Of a DNA stretch of 64,000 nucleotides, positions 32,477 to 42,345 are shown piece by piece. The stretch comes from Diplolepis rosae (taxonomy: Eukaryota; Arthropoda; Insecta; Hymenoptera; Diplolepididae), in contig JAPYXD010000171.1 in NCBI GenBank assembly GCA_030998225.1, positions 930,001-994,000 on the forward strand, given 5' to 3'. Each line of letters starts with the position of its first letter. Position 1 is the first letter of the stretch. Made by a program: the position numbers and the translations under genes. The notes under the pieces are model-generated. The model was given only the letters and a program-made list of their open reading frames with translations. It made no database searches and was not told the DNA's origin.

Positions 32477-32522
32477 TTTCTTCCTCTATCAATAGGGTCG
32501 CGACTATTGATAGAGGAAGAAA
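32477..32522. repeat. Perfect 19-bp hairpin
   Basis: TTTCTTCCTCTATCAATAG (32477-32495) and its exact inverse (32504-32522) flank the 8-base loop GGTCGCGA. It lies near the right end of the hAT-like element and may be a recent snap-back duplication or a structural element. Confidence 0.85.
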
Positions 32523-32740
32523 ACCAGAAGGAAGAAAGAGAATCGCTTCTCCGATTCTGGGAGTAAAGAATCGATTCTCAAGAAAATCGAATAGCAAATA
32601 ATCGATTCAAAAATTGAAATTTTTCTACAAAATATCGATTTTCTAAAGAATCGAATCGGAATTGAACATCCCTAATCTTCCCTTATTTCTTATGCTCAAT
32701 TCTCGTTAGTAAATGTACCACCTAACTTTGCGATCTTCGT

Positions 32741-33704
32741 TTGTTTCTCACATTGACATTGCTTGGAAAAATCGGCGAATTTAGCCTTTCAGACAAACAA
32801 ATTAAAATGTTTACTGGGTTATCTTGGGAAAATCTTCTTGAAACAAAAGGCTTAATGACTTTATTTCGTAATAGTCAATCTCGTTCAGTGATCCAAGCTC
32901 TTGTTGTGTTTTCTTTTTTAAACTACGTACAGGAAGTTTCAATAAACTATTAGCTTCTATATTGAACATAGATAATGAACAGTCAATTTCGGACTATTCT
33001 AAAATTATAATTTAATTTTTTGAAAAAGACGTTCTGCCACTTCGTTTTGGCTTAAATTCTGCTAACAAGGATAATCTTATTCAAAACCACACAACAGAAA
33101 TTGCAAAAAAGTTGTTTGTTGTTCAGGATAATTTGCTTCTGGTTTATGTTGGTATGTATGCGCGTCATCAGAAAAGAACAATACAAATAATGAGTATCAA
33201 AGAAAATCTTTTTTTGGACAGAAGAAAGTTCCTCTTTGTAAGCCCTTCACTATTTCTACGACTGATGGATACGCAGTAGACATGCTTAGGCCGTATCCAG
33301 CAAACCAAAATGATGCGGATATCATGAAAATCATCATTAAGAATCCAAATGGTTCATGTAAGTTTTTGAGGATGAATGATGTCTTTGTTCTTGATCAAGG
33401 TTTTCGTGACGTAGTTAAAGATTTGGAAGAAAAAAATTTCAAAGTATTGATACTTGCTTTAAAAGATAAAAGAAAGCAATTGTCAACAGAAGAATCCAAA
33501 GAGTCACGATTCGTGACTAAGACTCGATGGGTGGTTGAAGCTGTTCATGGTGTGCTCAAACAAAAGCATCGTCTTCTGGACCACAAAATAGATAATAAGT
33601 TGGTACCAAATATTGGAATCTACTTTAGAGCTGGTTGCTGCTCACACATTGCTGCCTTCGTGTACTACATCTCTAATGCTAGGTATTTGTCGAAAATTCT
33701 TTAA
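32741..33704 (+). pseudogene. DDE transposase with SWIM-like tail, inactivated
   Basis: Segments in order: LSDKQIKMFTGLSWENLLET (32780), RSVIQALVVF, then FEKDVLPLRFGLNSANKDNL (33020) and VYVGMYARHQK (33140), where the first catalytic Asp (expected in a DG(T)Y motif) is Val. Next is a 140-codon frame from 33282 with PYPANQNDADIMKII, FVLDQGFRDVV (second Asp) and TKTRWVVEAVHG (Glu). The frame ends RAGCCSHIAAFVYYISNARY, a SWIM half-finger fused straight after the DDE domain, so the linker domain seen at 2573-3316 has been deleted. Frameshifts occur at about 32920 and 33180 and a stop at about 33005. Family: DDE_Tnp_4/ISL2EU-like, inferred. Confidence 0.75.
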
Positions 33705-33776
33705 CGAGCACAACTACTCAGCGAAATGTTTTTAAAAACTATTGCACTGCAGTGGTTAATGATAATAGCGATGAGG

Positions 33777-33915
33777 ATTAAAAAAATTCTGAATTGGTGA
33801 GAGGCGAGGGGACTCAAGATAATAAAGCACCCCGATTTATGAAAGGTGAAGGGACTCGAGATAATAAAGCATCCGGATTTGTGAAAGGCAAGGGGATTCG
33901 CCATAATAAAGCACC
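33777..33915 (+). repeat. 42-bp tandem repeats at the inner edge of the right arm
   Basis: ATAATAAAGCA(C/T)CC...TGAAAGG units start at 33819, 33861 and 33903, exactly 42 bp apart. The left arm carries about one inverted unit near 30690-30730. Variable copy number at the inner arm boundary is the visible difference between arms. Confidence 0.75.
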
Positions 33916-34182
33916 CTGGAGAAAGGAGTTTTAAATCGTACTGCAACCTCCTCATGATGAACTCTGGAAATTATTATTTGGATAGGCTAAATACAGAAGT
34001 TTATGAAGGAAATATAACTTATGATATATTTAATTACAAAAGTTACATCAATTGGAATGCTTTCTTCATTTCAACAACATTTCTAACCATAAAAAAATGC
34101 AATAGTTTCGTTCAAAAGTATGCGATCGGGAGGAGTTCAACATAACGGTGCGCAGTATTTCATGCGCAATTTTTATTTTTTT
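33880..34182 (-). repeat. Right inverted arm, proximal part
   Basis: Inverse of 30750-30415. It ends in a T-run where copy B of the 1.4-kb repeat has inserted. Confidence 0.78.
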
Positions 34183-35604
34183 ACATTCTCATCATGGATG
34201 AGAAGGTATTGGTTTTATGTGAAAAATGACTTTCGAAATTTTCATCAAATCTTTACGTTTTGAGACCCCCTGAGTCAGAAAAAATGGTTTTTACGAAAGT
34301 GTCTGTCTGTCTGTCTGTCTGTAGGTCGTGTGCGGCATAACTCTCGATAGAATTATCAGATTGAATTGAGCTTTGGTACACTTTATCGGAGCCGAAAAAG
34401 TAAGGACAAGTTCGTTAACCAGCCACATCCAATCAAAATTGAGGGATGGAGCACTTCTTTTGTGTTTTTGAAAATAATTTTTTGAAAAAATCAAAAATTC
34501 CAATACTTGTTTTTGATAGTGCTCATAAATCTCTACAAATTATCCTAATAACATTTTTTGATTAAGTCAAAATTAGAAATGTTACAGCATATTCAAATTC
34601 GAAAAAAGTCAATATCAAAATTCCATTTTCCAGTTAAATTATACGAGATACGAAAAAACGTTATGATACAATATTATTGAATACATGAAGACCTACAAAT
34701 TTGAATTATAACATTTTTTCATAAAATGCATATATTTCTTTTTAATTAAAAAAAAAACTATTGAAAATCCAAAATTCAATTTTTTAACAATAATATTGGC
34801 AATACCAAAAAAACGTAAGAATACAAAGTTGTTCGTTTCAAAAAGATCTACAAATTTTGTCTGACACAGTTTCTGATAAAAGATATATTTTTCGATTCAA
34901 TTCCAAAAAATACGATAAAAATGAAAAAATTCCATTTTTTAGACAAAATATGTGAGATACAAAAAAAACATTTAGATGGAAAATTGTTTGCCTAAATGAG
35001 GTCTACAAATTCTGATAAAGAAATTTCGGGACAGGATTGTATATTTTATGTTTTGATTTTTAATATTGAAAAAATTCGATTTTTTTCACCAAAATATGTG
35101 AGATACGAAATAAGCGTTGTTCTGCAAAATCGTTTCCTTAAATAAAGTCTACGATTGTTTTTCCTTTTTAGATATGTGGAAGAAAGTAAATTATTTTAAT
35201 CATGTAATTTATTAAAAAGTTATACTGAAATGTATACAGAAAATCGAGCGCGAAGCGCGAGTGTCATGATGAGAATGTGTTCCTTAAGGCCGATAGAGCC
35301 TTAAGTAAATTGAATTTCCTGTTTCACTTAAATTCAAAAAGAAATTCAGTGACTTTGAGAAAATGTGTAATTCACATCATCTGTAATATTATTATAAAAT
35401 TGTTTTGAGCTTCAGTATCAAAATATAAGAAATAAACTTAAATGTATGCGAAGAGCACAAGACCGAGCGCGAAGCGCGAGGTCCAGAAAGAACGGAGCGC
35501 GAAGCGCGACGATCGAATCGCGCGCCCTAGGCGCGCTCAAATTTGCTAGCGAAGCGAGCTGCGCGCAAAGCGCGCGATGAGAATGTGCCCGCGAAGCGGG
35601 CAGA
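34183..35604 (+). mobile_element. Helentron/HINE-like 1.4-kb repeat, copy B
   Basis: Begins ACATTCTCATC (34183-34193). It has (TCTG)5 at 34301-34322, internal quasi-repeats near 34645, 34805, 34950 and 35100, the hairpin CTTAAGGC/GCCTTAAG at about 35285-35307, and a GC-hairpin cluster from 35245. It ends with GATGAGAATGT (35576-35586), the exact inverse of the start, then the terminal hairpin GCCCGCGAAGCGGGC (35587-35601) and AGA before a T-run. The insertion point can be read off the intact left arm of its host: a single A/T run there replaces the element. No protein is encoded. Confidence 0.8.
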
Positions 35605-35795
35605 TTTTTTCACATTGTTCCACCTCTTCAAACAATTCGACAAAAATATATGTTATAAAGGATATTCTAAAGAATATTCACGTAAAATATAGATGTGGTC
35701 ACTAAAATACAACCTGGAACAAAAATTTCGAAAAATCAAAAATTTTCTTTAGCTACAATTGTTTAAAAATTTGTTTTTTTTTAATAGCCTCATTA
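35605..35795 (-). repeat. Right inverted arm, distal part
   Basis: Inverse of about 30410-30220 (CACATTGTT, AAACAATTC.ACAAAAATAT and AATAGCCTCATTA blocks), displaced by the copy B insertion. Confidence 0.75.
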
Positions 35796-36683
35796 CTGTC
35801 TACAATATATATTTTGTTCATTAAAATTGGTTCAGCCTTTTTCAAGAAAAACCACTTTTAAAATTTTTTTTTCCCCCTTCATAACTCCCAAAAAAATTAA
35901 TTTCTAGGGTTATCATTGGGAGGAAATTCACTTCACATGAATGTGAACTTATGACAGAAATTTCAAGTTAATATGTGCGGAGGTAGATTTTGTATGTTTA
36001 CCCGGCTACGCCCATTGCTTAAGTTTAATTAGAATAATATTTCCGAATTTTTTTCCTCAAAGTACGAAGTGGCACTGAATTTTCCTAAATTTATTTTGAA
36101 ATTGAATATTTATCTAAAAATGAATAACAGTTTTCAGAATGAGGTTGCAGTTGGAACTAACATTTTAAGAAATTTAGAAGTCGTGGGAATTTTATGGGTT
36201 ATAATGCCAAGAACATTTAAGTTTGCACGAATTCTCAGTCCTTAAGTACGAGTATACTCGTTTTTCAGGCGATAGACCGTACAGCAGCCGTTCTTATAGT
36301 AGTCAATATTCCAAGCGATTGGATTCGCTCCAAACGATTTGAAATCGTGAAGAAGGAAGAACACCTTAGACATTCTTCATGCATCGGCAAGATCTTTCTT
36401 CTTTTTTCATAGCGAAGGAGACTTAATCGAGTTTGGCCGTCGTCCAGTAAGCATTGGTAGTAGATTTTGAAACCTCTAGACAAACTGTTCCAAAACTCAT
36501 ATCTATATTGTGTGCTTTCTAAGTGCCTTTCTCTAAATGAGGCAAACACTATTAAGCCCTCTTATAGTTTACCCAGAGTTTACTTCCTTCATAGCTTCAT
36601 AATTAGGAATCGTATCAAGATGAAGTGAAGTCGAAATTACAATGATTGGGAAAGAACAGTTTGTTTGAATAAAACAAACATAC
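35796..36683. other. No gene recognised
   Basis: AT-rich spacer; a 94-codon minus-strand frame at 36265-36549 has no recognisable content. Confidence 0.4.
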
Positions 36684-37406
36684 ACAGAGAAAAATAGCAT
36701 CTGGTCATAGTGACTAGGAATAATGTAGTTGGAAATAAAAAAGTGACTGTAACGAGGCAGACTTGTTACTACTTGACCCATGGCTACAGAAACATGATTT
36801 GTAGCTATGGTAGCCATATTCTGAATACCTGGTCGTGGCGACTAGTTAACATCGTTGAAATTGTCCTTAACTCTTAAACCTAGCTATGAGAACTTGAAAC
36901 ATTGAGTTGTCATAGCTAGAATAACGTAGTCGCTATAACCAGTGCAGCAAACTTCACACTTGTTGAATCCGCTGTGTATTGTTTCGAGTAATGCATATTA
37001 TTTTTCATAGCAACTGATAGCAACTCTTTTGAGAATTTGATTTGATGTGTCGAGCGGCTCGAAACTGTGATTTTGAATCCTACTACATTTAAAGTTTTAA
37101 CCCGCTCTACAGATGCCGACAAACAGATTTTCAAAAGAGGTGCTATGAAAAATACAATGTTCCACGTAGTGATTTCATGCATTTGATTTTAGGAATTTGA
37201 TTGTACATAACTTTATAGTTGACACTTACATATAGTGACTGTGACAACATTACATAGTCGCTGTGACTACATTACTTAGTCACTGCGACCACTTTTAGTA
37301 CCCACATTGACGGGTCAACCATTGCTTGAATTCAACCACAAAAAGTAGTTAAGGACATTTTCAACTACATATATCACGTCACTATGCCCAGGATTTTTTC
37401 TCAGTG
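36684..37406. mobile_element. TA-target MITE with CACWGAGAAA ends, 723 bp
   Basis: Ends CACAGAGAAAAATAGCATCT and the inverse of CACTGAGAAAAAATCCTGG lie directly inside TA dinucleotides (36682-36683 and 37407-37408). The subterminal parts share CATAGTGAC. Internally GTAGTCGCTRTAACC/TAGTCACTGCGACC words repeat on both sides. There is no coding capacity. The MITE at 59201-59394 has the same CACTGAGAAA end. Confidence 0.8.
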
Positions 37407-37408
37407 TA

Positions 37409-38079
37409 TCTTTGATATACGGCTGAACGAGAAATTTATTTTGATTGCATGATATCCTAGCTCTTTATTTCTGTCTCCTAAATTTCAACGGGAGAGTGCA
37501 AATAGTGTAACTTTATCGAAATTTTAAATGTAATTTTCTGATACGTCTTTATTAAGTTTTTTACGATTTTTATAATTTTGATAATGTTTGCAACCTTAAA
37601 AATCAGTTAGGACCAGGCGCAATCCAGTAAAAAGGTGGGCATTAATTGGCATTGATCAGTAATCAGTACTATACCAGCACTGATTGCCAGTACGGTTCAA
37701 GTACTGGTTAGCCAGTTGTTAAAGTCTGATTGGGAAGTCGCCTATAGCAGAATTTAAGAACAGACATTATATTCTCAAAATTTTTAGCCTGATACATAAA
37801 ATCATTGCATATCTCAATTACCTTTGAACGTTGATTTTAACGTAGAATAAGGATACAAACAAGTTAAATATTTATTTTGTCGCTTTCATAAGTATATATA
37901 TAGAAAAAATTTTCGCAAAAAAGGTAGAAAAAGAAGAAAGTCGGCCTTTTTGAGAAAAATCGTGACATTTTGCACAAAAATCAGGAAATCAGGAAGCTGA
38001 TGAAAAATCAGGAGTTTTCCTGATAAATCAGGACATCTGGTAACTCTATGCAGCGTAATTCTAGCGTTTATCCGGTTCG
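37409..38079. other. No gene; short TCAGGA repeats
   Basis: Around 37978-38040 the word ATCAGGA recurs about five times. A palindrome-rich CAGTAATCAGTACT stretch lies at about 37650-37700. Otherwise nothing. Confidence 0.4.
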
Positions 38080-38215
38080 CTATGGAAAGGGACTTGAAAC
38101 AATAACAGATGGAAATACGACACATCACTGGTAATCACGAACGTGTTTGAATCACACTAATGCAGAAGAGTTTGTACCATATAAGTGAGCAGTGTGATTG
38201 GTTATTTACTTGCGA
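38080..38215 (+). repeat. Dispersed repeat, inverted partner at 43760-43895
   Basis: Shares GGGACTTGAAACAAT, ATGGAAATACGA.ACA.CACTGG, CAGAAGAGTTTGT and AAGTGAGCAGTG.GATTGGTTA with the inverse of 43760-43895. Confidence 0.65.
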
Positions 38216-38694
38216 GCTTTCTAATAAATATAGGTACATAATTATTTTAAATTTGCCATTGAATAAACTAAAGTAAGAATTTTTTGTACTAAATACATGA
38301 AAAATAATTTGTTTATTCCACCATATTCAGTAAGAAATCCACCAATAAGTAAAGAGCCACTAACATGGTGAAACATATGACTTGTCAATGAAAATTTCGT
38401 CAAATTTTTTGGAACCTCGCATTGAAAGGTGTGCGGAATTATTGGAACGGCCAACGAATTTTGTTACAACTTCATGCCTATCCGAAAATCAATGACAAAC
38501 AAAGAATGTTTTGACAACTAATTTTTTCCATGCTGGAGCGCTAACTTCGATCTATTGGGATCAAATTAATAAGTCCCTGCTGAAATAGACTCTAATTGTA
38601 TTTTGTATATTTATAACTGGTATCAATTATTAAATATAATAAGATGGAACATCAGTACGTTAGAAATGCAGCACCTTTCTAAAATTGGAAAATT
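38216..38694. other. No gene; weak ancient repeat
   Basis: A block at about 38415-38500 (GTGCGGAATTATTGGAACGG, TACAACTTCATGCCTATCC) resembles 49590-49660 at roughly 70 percent, which suggests an old repeat. Confidence 0.35.
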
Positions 38695-38935
38695 TTAATG
38701 TGTGTACAAGGTGCAGATTACTTTTATTCGATGTTGTGTGAATAGATAGGTGGTGGGACGTCACACTTCTAAAGTTTTCGGAACTGTATCCATTCTTGAA
38801 CATTTTGTACGTCATACATAATTACAATAATATTAAATAATTCCCAACTTGTCCATATGTCCTAATTTTGTTCAAAAGTTGAGTAAAGTTACTCGAACTA
38901 TTTTTCTCCGTGTAGGGTTCATATGTTTCCCTCTT
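38695..38935 (+). repeat. Dispersed repeat family R, copy at 38.7 kb
   Basis: Has AAGGTGCAGATTACTTTTAT, GTGTGAATAGATAGGTGGTG, ATTCTTGAACATTTTGTACG, ACTTGTCCATATGTCCTAAT and the TTTTTCTCCGTGTAGGG end. Confidence 0.65.
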
Positions 38936-39816
38936 GAAACGATTTTTTTTAGTAAAAGGTTGTGACAATAAGTTTAAAAAAAGTATTTTTTAAATTCAAA
39001 TCGTTTGCCTTCTATGCATTGTTTGTCTATTGTATACTAATTTTGTTTATATGGATACTAAAAATCTTAAGGATATAGCACAAAACTTTTACACTAAACC
39101 ACGTGTATGTTGTCAGCACTCTAAGTAGAAATACTCTATGCTTAGTCAGCCAATAAGAAATATTGTTTTTAAAACATCTTGCCCCTCGAAATTCAAATTA
39201 ATAGTTAGTGTTCTGAATTATACTTTTTTGTGGATTGTGCATTGGCGATGCTTACATCATCGATACCATATTTCTTAACGAATAACGAGTAGCAGAAAGC
39301 CATTGTAGTTCTCAGATAAATGAAAGTTGCAAAAGTGTTGAGCGGAAAAGTTTTGCTATCAAAGCTCTTGTGCTGCTAGAAAGTAACATTTGGTTTGCAA
39401 ATATATAAGCAAGTAGCAGTGGTATAATTTGCGAGTAAATATTTCACCAGCGATGCTCACAGTGAGGCATTTGTTTTAGTATCAGAGGAAGGTAGAAAGC
39501 GCGATGGGAATAAAGGTCCTTGTCGGGAAAGGACAGAGAATTGTTGGTTTAGAAAGGTAGGGATGGTGAATTAGTTCTACAACTCTAATTGTACACTAAC
39601 GGTGTAGTATTATAAAAGCGCTTGTATCATTAAGTTAGTTTAGAGAATGTTATAAGGGAGTTTAGCTTATGTAGCCATAACATTCACCGAGCGAATGGTT
39701 CATCGCACTTGTGTACTTTAGAAGTCCTTTGGGTTTTTCAATTGGGGTCATTGTTGCGACAACGTGGACGGTGAAAAATTGATATTCAGGATTAATATCT
39801 ACTTATTAAACTATGG
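38936..39816. other. No gene; possible LTR or leader sequence
   Basis: At about 39480-39790 a GC-richer stretch contains TATAAAAGCGCTTGTATC and then GGGTCATTGTTGCGACAACG, reminiscent of an LTR promoter and retroelement leader, but no second LTR exists in the window. Confidence 0.3.
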
Positions 39817-39904
39817 AACAGCTATCTTATATATTCAGAATCAATAATTAGATATTTAACCACAATATCTAAGCTATTATAAATTAATATATAAGATGGC
39901 TGTT
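39817..39904. repeat. Small inverted repeat
   Basis: AACAGCTATCTTATATATT (39817-39835) pairs with the inverse at 39886-39904 with one mismatch. A further AGATATT/AATATCT pair lies inside. This may be a tiny MITE or hairpin RNA source. Confidence 0.65.
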
Positions 39905-40576
39905 ACATTGGTTGAAATAACCATTTTTCTTCATGTGAAATCAAGTGAAACAAATATAGATGTAGACGAAGTCGCAAAAGAATATAACACTCACTATTTA
40001 GTTTCAAATACCCACTTTGAGCAAAACATTACATGCCCTACAATTTCCCAAACACTGCGATGGTAAACTTTAAAAGTTTGAGTTTTTTTTTTATTAGAAG
40101 AAACAATTGAAAATACAGGTAGATTGGAGTTATCCAATTAATCCAATCGATTATGACATCCATAACTCGAAATTAATTTAAACAGGTTGACTGACGAACC
40201 GCTTTGTGGATGTTCTACAGGCACGGTGTCACGTTTCTTACCTATGTTATATAAAATATCAGCAGAACAAAAAATTTGTTTCAATTAAAGTTTTCGAATA
40301 AAATAAATTTTTTAAATCCAAATAAATTATTCCTCGAATATAATTCTATAATATTATTATTCTTGAGCTTTTAGTATTTTAAACAATTTTCTAACATAAA
40401 TGGGAAAATAATGTAAGTGAATAGAACTCAAATGCTTTTAAGTTTTGCCTATTTTGTATTAATCACTAGTGTCTTCTGTGTATTTGATCACACCTAACTA
40501 TATGTTGTACAAATACAGACTCAATAACTGACCACACCCATATTATATCAAATTTTGCTTAGTTTAGCGTGTCTAA
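39905..40576. other. No gene recognised
   Basis: AT-rich spacer. Confidence 0.45.
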
Positions 40577-41060
40577 ATATATACTATTGAAAATCCAAAA
40601 CTCAATTTTTTAACAATAATATGTGGAATCAGAAAAAAACGTAAGAATGCAAAATTGTTCGTTTTAGTAAGATCTACAAATTTTTTCTGACATAGTATCT
40701 GATAAAATGTATATTTTTCATTACAATTTGAATAATACAATTAAAATTTAAAAATTCCTTTTTCTAATCAAAATATGTGACATACGAAAATAGCGTTGAG
40801 ATGGAAAATTATTTGCCTCAATGAGGTCTACAAAATCTCAGTAGGACATTTTTTGACAAAATATATATTTTATGTTTTGATTTCAAAAACACTATTGAAA
40901 ATAAAAAATTCCATTTTTTAACCAAAATATGTGAGATACGAAATAAACGTTTAAATTCAAAATCGTTTGCTTAATTAAAGTCTACGGTTGTTTTCTGTTT
41001 ATAAATATTTAGAAGAAAATAAATTATTTTAATCATGTATATTACTAGAAAGTTACAGAA
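40577..41060 (+). mobile_element. Decayed internal fragment of the 1.4-kb Helentron-like repeat
   Basis: Aligns with 34745-35225 in the same orientation, with many substitutions (CTATTGAAAATCCAAAACTC, AAGATCTACAAATTTTTTCT, GTGAGATACGAAATAAACGT). Both termini and the GC-hairpin cluster are missing. Confidence 0.72.
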
Positions 41061-41189
41061 ATGTTTAGGCCTGGCCGAGTCCGAGTCAATTTTTTGGAAT
41101 GAGAAGTCCTACTTTTTATTCTATATTAGGATTCTATGGCTGAAAATAAAACACTTTTATTCTTGGTAATTTTTCACTATACCCCACTT

Positions 41190-41425
41190 AGGAAGATGTA
41201 CTTACAGATTTGAACGTTCATTGAACGATAACAAACTTTTTTTTCTAGAAGAAAATTAATTATTATGTTTATATTCAGGGCCCTTTAAATGTGCAATCGT
41301 TCATCAACAATACACTATGTTTTTAATTTTCTGAGCCAATAACTAATTATTCAGTTTAAAAAAAAAAATATTTTCCATCGTTCAATGAACGTTCAGAACT
41401 GTATAGTAAGTACATCTGAGGAAGG
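41190..41425. mobile_element. Foldback MITE, about 235 bp
   Basis: Arms containing AGATGTACTTAC and TGAACGTTCATTGAACGAT (left, from 41194) and their inverse (right, ending about 41420) enclose an AT-rich centre. GAACGTTC is itself palindromic. Confidence 0.7.
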
Positions 41426-41750
41426 AAGTGTACAACTTGGCATGCACTTATGTCTTCTTTTTTCGTTCTTTTTTCAAAAGATGAAACCGCTTAACTAAAA
41501 CAGTAGATTCTATCTAGATTCTTTGTAGAATTCATTAGAAGTTAAATCTTTTCGTAAATAGTTATTTATTTATGAACTTAATAAAATAATTCAGAAATTT
41601 GTATTGTTTGATAAATTTTTAATACATGTATGAAATAAATTTGTCATGTTTCGTAACATCAGAATATTAGTGAACTAGATTCATTGAACTTTACTCAAAC
41701 GTTTAGAAAAATTTGACGAAAAATAGAATTTAAATAAATGTTTCACATTA
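41426..41750. other. No gene recognised
   Basis: AT-rich spacer. Confidence 0.45.
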
Positions 41751-41754
41751 TTAA

Positions 41755-42345
41755 GGCCATGGATCAACCACATCAGCTGATGAATTGAGTCCTACGTGTA
41801 TCGATTTTTTCCCCACATTTAAAATTTTAGGTTAAAATAAAGCGGGCAAATTTTGGAAAATGATTAGAAAGTAGGAATAAAAAGTTATGTCAAAAGCGCT
41901 GAGTGTAGAAAGAAAAAAAGTTTTATAATTCCCACAGAAATACCGACACACATAACCTCAAAAATCACCGGTCAATATAGTTTAGTACCTGCAGTGCGGC
42001 ACTACACATAGGTAGCGCTTCTAAAAATTCTGTCTTTTTTCTTGTAATCTTATCAATTTGATCAAATAAATTTTGTATTTATTTCGATATTCGGCACCCA
42101 ACAAACCTGCCTTAGTGCTTCCTTATCCATGTTCCAAAATTCCAGAGCGTTATTCCATTTCCTTAGGAAATGGCGTTACAGAGCTGTATAATGCTGCCGA
42201 TAACTTCCAGTTTTATTTTCTCAATAATAAACTTCTTGCAATTTTTTTTTTGTTTTCAAGTAGACATATTAGAAACAAAAAAAGTTATCTTACATGGTTC
42301 GATTAATCTATAAATTTGGTCACGTGACCCGGTTGATCCATGGCC
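41755..42345. mobile_element. TTAA-target MITE with GGCCATGGATCAACC ends, 591 bp
   Basis: Perfect 15-bp inverted ends GGCCATGGATCAACC sit between TTAA tetranucleotides (41751-41754 and 42346-42349), the piggyBac-type target. It has no transposase; a 77-codon frame at 42073 shows no known domain. Confidence 0.85.

Larger units (their letters stand above)
31018..32674. mobile_element. hAT-like non-autonomous element, 1657 bp
   Basis: The ends are TAGGGTTGTTCGATTC and GAATTGAACATCCCTA, typical hAT-type termini. The flanking octamers ATCTTCAC (31010-31017) and ATCTTCCC (32675-32682) match at 7 of 8 positions, as expected for an 8-bp hAT target duplication. Subterminal regions are full of AATCGATTC words. 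It has no transposase; the body carries MITE copies and a perfect hairpin. Confidence 0.8.
30220..35795 (+). mobile_element. DNA transposon with about 500-bp terminal inverted repeats, DDE/SWIM transposase, two insertions
   Basis: The left arm (30220-30745) and right arm (33880-34182 plus 35605-35795) are inverted copies with about 80-85 percent identity, starting at TAATGAGGCTATT. The arms enclose a decayed transposase (32741-33704). A hAT-like element (31018-32674) has inserted between the left arm and the gene, and a 1.4-kb Helentron-like repeat (34183-35604) has split the right arm. Without these the element is about 2.5 kb. Exact outer ends are uncertain because the arms diverge beyond TAATGAGGC. 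Confidence 0.78.

Noticed and set aside
35440..35600. CRISPR-like array of short GC repeats
   Set aside because: There are no regular spacers or constant repeat length, and the genome is eukaryotic; the units are hairpins of varied stem.
34183..35604. Canonical Helitron
   Set aside because: There is no CTRR 3' end and no 5' TC in the orientation required by the hairpin; the asymmetric inverted repeats and T-run target fit Helentron-type ends better.
34176..35610. hAT element with ATTTTTT target duplication
   Set aside because: The only duplicated bases are homopolymer T, the two termini are not inverted copies of each other at the very ends, and the same A/T-run context is seen at copies A and C.
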